Assembly: GCA_903905285.1 (NCBI GenBank)
Contig: CAIVFQ010000165.1
Span: 1 to 10,972 of the forward strand
DNA: 10,972 nucleotides
Direction of reading: 5' to 3'
From: an uncultured Alphaproteobacteria bacterium
GTDB lineage: Bacteria; Pseudomonadota; Alphaproteobacteria; Paracaedibacterales; CAIULA01
Shown: one piece after another, positions 7,039 to 10,972 of the stretch
Layout of the letters: every line of letters begins with the position of its first letter
Position numbering within the stretch: the stretch's first letter is position 1
Program-made: the position numbers and the translations under genes
Notes under the pieces: generated by a model
What the model saw: only the letters and a program-made list of their open reading frames with translations
Told to the model about the DNA's origin: nothing
Database searches by the model: none

Positions 7039-7532
7039 TGTTTAAATCCTTGCTCAGAAGTTACCTCATGATCTTTATGTTCAGGGGCTTCAGAAGGTTT
7101 GTCAAGAGGATGAGGTTCGGAAAAAGCGCGTCTGTCGCCCTCAACAACTTTCCTTGTCGTTACGATTAAGCTTTGATTTGGTTTAAGCAAAAATTCTTCC
7201 TGACCGTCGTCCCCCAGACTAAAAATAACATGGTTAGGTGATACACTTTTTAGCATCGCCCCTTCGAATTTTCCTTGCTGATGAACGACCTGATCATTCA
7301 GCCAAAGTGTCCATTTATCTGGTGAGAAATACAAAATTGCCGACAGAAAAACAACCTCCTGCAATATATTTTTGCCCTCACCAGAGGCAGGCTTAGAAAC
7401 CAAATTTTCATCCCAATCATTATCTGGCCCCAGGGCTTGTTGTTCAGCATCGCTTAACATGAAAGAAAAGTTTTCTGCTCTTAAAGGCAAACACATTAAG
7501 AAACAGAGAGATAGGATTTTAAGAATAGTCAT
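7035..7532 (-). CDS. Small exported protein, GspB/PilP-like, in a secretion/pilus operon
   Basis: 165 residues with a signal peptide (hydrophobic core at about 3-16, LPLRA before the mature part at about 20). The middle part reads FLSAILYFSPDKWTLWLNDQ and then a Gly/Val-rich beta segment and FLLKPNQSL. This pattern (an L-x-A-I-x-Y-x-x-P opening, a W-x-L-W-L-N strand, then beta strands ending in a LxPNQS-like motif) recalls the C-terminal domain of GspB and the PilP/GspC homology region, periplasmic connectors of type II secretion and type IV pilus machines. The match is by pattern and position only. Its start overlaps the upstream stop (ATGA) and its own stop overlaps the next start (ATGA). 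The charged C-terminal tail from about residue 137 lies outside the domain and was copied into the neighbouring SIMPL pseudogene; its DNA carries the ribosome binding site of the next gene. Confidence 0.62.
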   Translation of the reverse strand: MTILKILSLCFLMCLPLRAENFSFMLSDAEQQALGPDNDWDENLVSKPASGEGKNILQEVVFLSAILYFSPDKWTLWLNDQVVHQQGKFEGAMLKSVSPNHVIFSLGDDGQEEFLLKPNQSLIVTTRKVVEGDRRAFSEPHPLDKPSEAPEHKDHEVTSEQGFKQ

Positions 7533-8191
7533 GAAGAAGAACTTTCTTTGGTTTTCTGACTATATATCCAATCGAATTCTATCTTACCTTCGAACAGATT
7601 AATGCCTTTCTTACCAAGGGTAATTTGTTTAACCATCTGGGGAGTTAAGGCAGCGGTTCTTTTTAAAAAAAACTGCTTTAAGACAACCTTTCCCGGCAGC
7701 TGGTTTTGAACGCGGAATAAAAGATCATAAATCTGACTATCTTTCAAAGACTTTAAGGTAACGACAATCGGTACACGCCACAAATTTAAAGTCGTATCAT
7801 GGCAGACTTGATTACCAAATTTTACGTTAAGCGTTGTAAATTTCGCTTTGTTTTTGCCGGACTTTTGCCATTTTTGAAAATGGCGTTGAATGACATCAGG
7901 CGTCAAATCATCACCAAACCCTTTTTCCTGAAAGGCTTTAAAAGCCTGGGGCATTTCCTTCTTTGTTTTTTCAAACTGATCCAAGTTCTGCTTTTGTTGC
8001 CGCAAATTTTCAACTTCCAAAGTTGCCTGCTTAAGGTCTGACTGCAGGTGAAAGTGATGATGCAAACAAGCCTGAAAAATAACAGCTGCTATCGTCAGAA
8101 AACCAATAACAACAACGCTGATTAACCCTGTAGAAATATGCAGCCAAGGCGCCAAATAAATACGCAAAGATGATAATGAAAAAGACGTCAT
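7529..8191 (-). CDS. GspM/PilO-like inner-membrane assembly protein
   Basis: 220 residues. A short cytoplasmic N-terminus precedes one membrane helix (about 22-42), then a predicted coiled coil (about 48-85, Gln/Lys/Leu-rich) and a periplasmic alpha/beta domain with VPIVVTLKS, YDLLFRVQNQLPGKVVLKQF and a final beta strand GKIEFDWIY. This layout and these motifs are those of PilO and GspM, which dimerise in the periplasm and link the inner-membrane platform of type IV pili or type II secretion. The gene overlaps both neighbours by ATGA. The location directly after the GspL-like gene matches the L-M or N-O order. PilO versus GspM cannot be decided from this sequence. Confidence 0.72.
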   Translation of the reverse strand: MTSFSLSSLRIYLAPWLHISTGLISVVVIGFLTIAAVIFQACLHHHFHLQSDLKQATLEVENLRQQKQNLDQFEKTKKEMPQAFKAFQEKGFGDDLTPDVIQRHFQKWQKSGKNKAKFTTLNVKFGNQVCHDTTLNLWRVPIVVTLKSLKDSQIYDLLFRVQNQLPGKVVLKQFFLKRTAALTPQMVKQITLGKKGINLFEGKIEFDWIYSQKTKESSSS

Positions 8192-9594
8192 GAAGTTAAC
8201 TTCTTAGATGGGTAAGTAATTTTAAGGGAACATTTAAAGTCATTGGAAATCTTCCCCCAGCTCAGCTGACTCGTGGGGTGAAATCTATGAAAGGATTGTT
8301 GTGCTTTTTCTTGATACAACTGCAAACTTTTCACAGTGGAATCGGCAGGGTTTTTTCTGCTTAAAGATTGTTTATCCAAAACCAAATTCAGGTTCAATTC
8401 GGACAAACCGGTCTTGGGCGTTTGCGCTGTCCACTGCAGATCTGTAGCAACAACATAAGGAGGCAGAATTTTGCTTAATTGCCGTAACATTGGAATAGGA
8501 TCAGAACTTTGAATCGATTGATACGCCTGAAACAATTGACTCAATCGCAGATGTTCATAAGATGCCTCTGGCAGCTTAAGGCTTAATTGTTGCTGAAGCA
8601 AAAGGCTGTGGTTTTGTTGTTGAAAATGCGCATTAAAAAAAAGAATACTACTTGCTGCAAACAAACAAAAACCAATCGGCATTGCTGCCTTAACAAGCTT
8701 TTGCGTTAACACGAATGCTAGATGGTGGGCCCATAATTCTGAAACTTGAAAAGGTGATAATATCGGTAAGTTTTCTGTAGGATCTTCCTTCAGATCAACA
8801 ACCTTTAACTGAGGAAATTTTTTAAATTTTAGCGTTTCCTCAAAACCAATTTGGATCAACGTAACAGGGTCACCTTGATGATAGTTATGACGATTTAAAT
8901 ACCGCATCGTCGATGTGACTTCTTTGGTTAAAAACAACATGGCTGACTCTGTCGGTAACTGCCCGCCACGGTTAAGAATGACCGCCTGATTGTGGCAGAC
9001 GATTAATTGCCAATCATCAGAATTATGCTGATATAAAATCAAACTCCATTCATGAGCATCTGCCTGATCTTTCTGCTTTTCTAACGTTTTGAAAACGTGA
9101 TCAGCAAACACAATCGGCCACAATTGGATACCAACAACTGGATTAGAAAGATGTTTAAGGTTATCAACAAGGACCTGTAAAAATGGCGAAGGGGAAACGC
9201 CAGCCAACAAATACCGATGAGCATCTTGGGTTGAAGGTATGAATTGCGTGTGAACCCAACTTGTTTTTAAGAATTCACCTGCCTTAGCCTGCCTTAATAA
9301 AACTGGCCTGTGCCACCATCTTGCCGCTGCTAAAGAAACAAGGTGAAAGTGGGGACTTTCATCTTTCAAGACAACATAAACAGGGTAAGAAGGAAAGCTG
9401 TTTAAAAGAGTATTTAAGGCCTGAAACTGTCCATCATTTATCATCAATTCTGCGTGATCGATAGCCTGTTTCCCCTGAAAGCGCGTAACTGATATCAACG
9501 TGCCTTGTGTGACTAAACGAAAATAATTTGTTGGGGTTTTTTCAGAAAAACGCCTTACTATATAGCCAATTGATTTCAAAATTTGAGTCCACAT
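8188..9594 (-). CDS. GspL-like (PilM-PilN-like) platform protein
   Basis: 468 residues from the ATG at 9594; longer upstream reading (to 9675) is rejected because it overlaps gspF and a GGAGAG site sits eight bases before 9594. The cytoplasmic part (about 1-300) is divergent but contains a late segment NRGGQLPTESAMLFLTKEVT and a TLIQIGF strand, as in the actin-like fold of PilM/GspL. A single membrane helix (about 302-321, AMPIGFCLFAASSILFF) leads to a Gln/Leu-rich coiled coil and a periplasmic domain with ILPPYVVATDLQW, resembling PilN or the GspL periplasmic domain. In type II secretion GspL recruits the ATPase GspE to the inner membrane. Its place between a GspF and a GspM/PilO-like gene supports the role. 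Sequence conservation is weak, so this rests on layout and context. Confidence 0.68.
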   Translation of the reverse strand: MWTQILKSIGYIVRRFSEKTPTNYFRLVTQGTLISVTRFQGKQAIDHAELMINDGQFQALNTLLNSFPSYPVYVVLKDESPHFHLVSLAAARWWHRPVLLRQAKAGEFLKTSWVHTQFIPSTQDAHRYLLAGVSPSPFLQVLVDNLKHLSNPVVGIQLWPIVFADHVFKTLEKQKDQADAHEWSLILYQHNSDDWQLIVCHNQAVILNRGGQLPTESAMLFLTKEVTSTMRYLNRHNYHQGDPVTLIQIGFEETLKFKKFPQLKVVDLKEDPTENLPILSPFQVSELWAHHLAFVLTQKLVKAAMPIGFCLFAASSILFFNAHFQQQNHSLLLQQQLSLKLPEASYEHLRLSQLFQAYQSIQSSDPIPMLRQLSKILPPYVVATDLQWTAQTPKTGLSELNLNLVLDKQSLSRKNPADSTVKSLQLYQEKAQQSFHRFHPTSQLSWGKISNDFKCSLKITYPSKKLTS

Positions 9595-9598
9595 TTTA

Positions 9599-10810
9599 TC
9601 AACTCTCCAAAACAGACAGGCTGTCGTAAAGGGGCACGATTGTGGCCATAACAATCCAAATAAAGACACCCCCAATAATCATAATCAAAACAGGCTGCAT
9701 CCAAGATAACAAACCGTTAAGACGTCGCCAAATGTTTTTCAAATCAGTTTCAGCCGCCTGTTGGATTAAGGGACCAAGGTTACCTGTTTCTTCACCTAAT
9801 TGTATGTAACGATAAAAAAGAGGCGATGTAAGATTTCGTGTTTGCAATGCCTCTGAAAGTTTTAACCCTGATTGCACATCCTCAAAAACCTTACAAAATT
9901 CTGCTTTCAAAAAACTGTTTGAAACAGACATTGTCGCCTTTTCTAAGCTGTTTAAAAGATTGACATCGGCGTTTAAAAGCAAGCCTAAAGTTTGGGCAAA
10001 TTGATTAATGAAAAGCTTTTTTTTAAAGGCACCAATCAAGGGAATAGTTAAGAAGACCTTTTCCCACCAATGACGAACTTTTTCTGAACAATAATATAAA
10101 CCGTAAAAGACAGACAAACTGCCAATAACACCAAGAAAAATGTAATACCCATAGTCTTTGAAAAAATTGACCCCCTTGATCAAACTAACCGCAGCAAACG
10201 ATGGTGAAGTGGTTCCTAAATGTTGTAAATGCGTTTGTAAATGGGGAAGAAAAATCCCCCCTAAAATGCCTAAAAGCAAAATCAAACCGCCCATCAAAAT
10301 CAACGGATAGCGTATCGCTTTCTTCAGTTGCTGATGGTAATTTCTTTGCTTAACAAGATACGTTTCTAATTGACGAAAGGCAGCAGAAAATTCACCAGTC
10401 TTTTCAGCAATAGACAAACAATCAACGAAATGCCGATTAAAAACCCAAGGGTATAATTGGCACGCTTGCGACAAAAATAGGCCCTGCTGTAACGAATGAT
10501 AAATTGCTGTCAAAACAGATTTCAAACCCCGGTGCGTATAATTTTCTGCAAACAACAAAATCGATTCACTTAAAGAGATTTTGGCTTTATCCATTTCTTG
10601 CATATGAATGCAAAATTCAATCAAATCCTCTTGGTTAACACGTTTCAAGAAAAGGCTGGATAATCCATTTTTCCTGACAGTTTGGCATGATAAAAGTTGT
10701 AAGTGTTGTTGTTTTAAATGGTGATATAAATGCTGTTTTGAACTGCCAAACCAATCACCACTTTGGCACTGACCCTGAAGATTTAAAGCACGATAACGAT
10801 ATAAACGCAT
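9599..10810 (-). CDS. gspF: GspF/PilC-family inner-membrane platform protein
   Basis: 403 residues, the usual size for type II secretion GspF and type IV pilus PilC, the polytopic proteins that couple the assembly ATPase to pseudopilin insertion. Two related cytoplasmic helical (T2SF) domains are visible: about 62-165, with IAEKTGEFSAAFRQL, and about 267-370, with the family signature LGEETGNLGPLIQQAA. Membrane helices fall at about 169-189, 221-241 and 372-395. The N-terminus MRLYRYRALNLQGQ is a normal GspF opening (F-x-Y-x-A-x-d-x-x-G). The gene heads the operon here; no Shine-Dalgarno is obvious before the ATG at 10810. A gspE ATPase gene, which often precedes gspF, is not present, and an IS-like sequence starts about 28 bases upstream. 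The choice between GspF and PilC is not settled by sequence alone. Confidence 0.88.
   Translation of the reverse strand: MRLYRYRALNLQGQCQSGDWFGSSKQHLYHHLKQQHLQLLSCQTVRKNGLSSLFLKRVNQEDLIEFCIHMQEMDKAKISLSESILLFAENYTHRGLKSVLTAIYHSLQQGLFLSQACQLYPWVFNRHFVDCLSIAEKTGEFSAAFRQLETYLVKQRNYHQQLKKAIRYPLILMGGLILLLGILGGIFLPHLQTHLQHLGTTSPSFAAVSLIKGVNFFKDYGYYIFLGVIGSLSVFYGLYYCSEKVRHWWEKVFLTIPLIGAFKKKLFINQFAQTLGLLLNADVNLLNSLEKATMSVSNSFLKAEFCKVFEDVQSGLKLSEALQTRNLTSPLFYRYIQLGEETGNLGPLIQQAAETDLKNIWRRLNGLLSWMQPVLIMIIGGVFIWIVMATIVPLYDSLSVLES
9603..9608 (-). promoter_or_regulatory. Ribosome binding site fixing the GspL-like start
   Basis: GGAGAG lies eight bases upstream of the ATG at 9594 and inside the last codons of gspF, whose TGA is at 9601-9599. 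It decides the start of the GspL-like gene and leaves only four bases between the two genes. Confidence 0.7.
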
Positions 10811-10838
10811 AAGCTGATTTAAACATTAAATAAAATCA

Positions 10839-10972
10839 GTAACTACCCAGGTTTATTGTGGGCAGAACTGAGGATTTAGGATGGCATGAAAGATATTAAA
10901 CCCCTGTTTGCGTCTCGTTGAGAGAAAGCCTCGAATTAGGCAAAAGACTTCGGCTCCTCGGGTTGTTCTGAA
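10839..10972 (-). mobile_element. End of an IS66-like insertion sequence (partial)
   Basis: Between the gspF leader and the right edge lies the transposase C-terminus described separately. Beginning at 10839 on the plus strand is GTAACTACCCAGG, 14 bases beyond the transposase stop. IS66-family termini typically begin GTAA, so this is a candidate terminal inverted repeat. The other end and the 8-bp target duplication (which would be TAAAATCA at 10831-10838 if the boundary is right) lie outside the window, so the boundary is unproven. Confidence 0.45.
10853..10972 (-). CDS. IS66-family-like transposase, C-terminal end (partial)
   Basis: A minus-strand frame is open from the right edge to TAA at 10855-10853 and gives 39 residues. 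The string GAEVFCLIRGFLSTRRKQG, preceded by FRTTR, is characteristic of the C-terminus of IS66-family transposases (the FR-x-x-x-GA, IR-x-x-x-ST and KQG pattern). The fragment ends with NIFHAILNPQF. It is cut by the window edge, so it is unknown whether the transposase is intact. No catalytic residues fall inside the window. Confidence 0.6.
   Translation of the reverse strand, partial: FRTTRGAEVFCLIRGFLSTRRKQGFNIFHAILNPQFCPQ

Larger units (their letters stand above)
5519..7125 (-). repeat. Tandem duplication of about 794 bp (gene tail plus SIMPL gene)
   Basis: The unit comprises the last roughly 30 codons of the GspB/PilP-like gene followed by a SIMPL gene. Equivalent points are offset by 794 bases (start codons at 7038 and 6244; the AAGGA sites at 7051-7047 and 6257-6253). 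The tails read EPHPLDKPSEAPEHKDHEV and EPHSLDKLYESSEHKNNEI. Divergence between the units shows that the event is not recent, although the SIMPL core stays about 90 percent identical at the nucleotide level. Confidence 0.8.

Noticed and set aside
9595..9675. 27-residue N-terminal extension of the GspL-like protein
   Set aside because: It would overlap the end of gspF by 77 bases, reads as an out-of-frame shadow of gspF, and the GGAGAG site eight bases before the ATG at 9594 points to the shorter form.
1..10972. CRISPR arrays, tRNA or rRNA genes
   Set aside because: No regularly spaced direct repeats, no tRNA-like cloverleaf with a recognisable T-loop, and no rRNA-like conserved segments were seen on either strand.

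Overview
The window looks like part of the chromosome of an AT-rich alphaproteobacterium, possibly a host-associated lineage such as the Holosporales. The evidence is the order argS - SPOR-domain protein - nagZ, which is the usual alphaproteobacterial arrangement, together with low GC, several decaying genes and insertion-sequence traces at the right edge. The exact taxon cannot be fixed from the sequence alone. Every gene except one short-chain dehydrogenase lies on the minus strand.

Left part (1-3320, read right to left): argS (arginyl-tRNA synthetase) is followed, with a one-base TAATG overlap, by a bitopic membrane protein with a C-terminal SPOR (septal peptidoglycan-binding) domain. The SPOR gene carries a +1 frameshift at a C-run in its Gln/Pro-rich linker. 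Just beyond it, bases 111-209 encode the first 32 residues of NagZ (beta-N-acetylhexosaminidase), after which all similarity stops at a TAG codon. The argS-SPOR-nagZ cluster is therefore preserved in order but broken. Bases 1-110 hold a hairpin and no recognisable gene.

Middle (3321-5512): a plus-strand SDR-family protein has an apparent Sec signal peptide and non-standard active-site residues. It converges on a minus-strand secreted trypsin-like serine protease with an intact His-Asp-Ser triad. Upstream of the protease lie inverted repeats built on TTCCGAA.

Right part (5519-10810): one tightly packed minus-strand operon encodes a partial type II secretion / type IV pilus-type assembly platform. 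It contains a GspF/PilC inner-membrane protein, a GspL-like (PilM-PilN-like) protein, a GspM/PilO-like protein and a small exported GspB/PilP-like protein, followed by two SIMPL (DUF541) genes. Most junctions are four-base ATGA overlaps. The first SIMPL copy is interrupted by an in-frame TAA. It also ends in a copy of the 3' tail of the GspB/PilP-like gene, which marks it as the product of a tandem duplication of about 794 bp. No GspE ATPase is present. Upstream of gspF lies the C-terminal end of an IS66-like transposase with a possible GTAA terminus only 28 bp from the gspF start, which would explain why the operon begins abruptly there.
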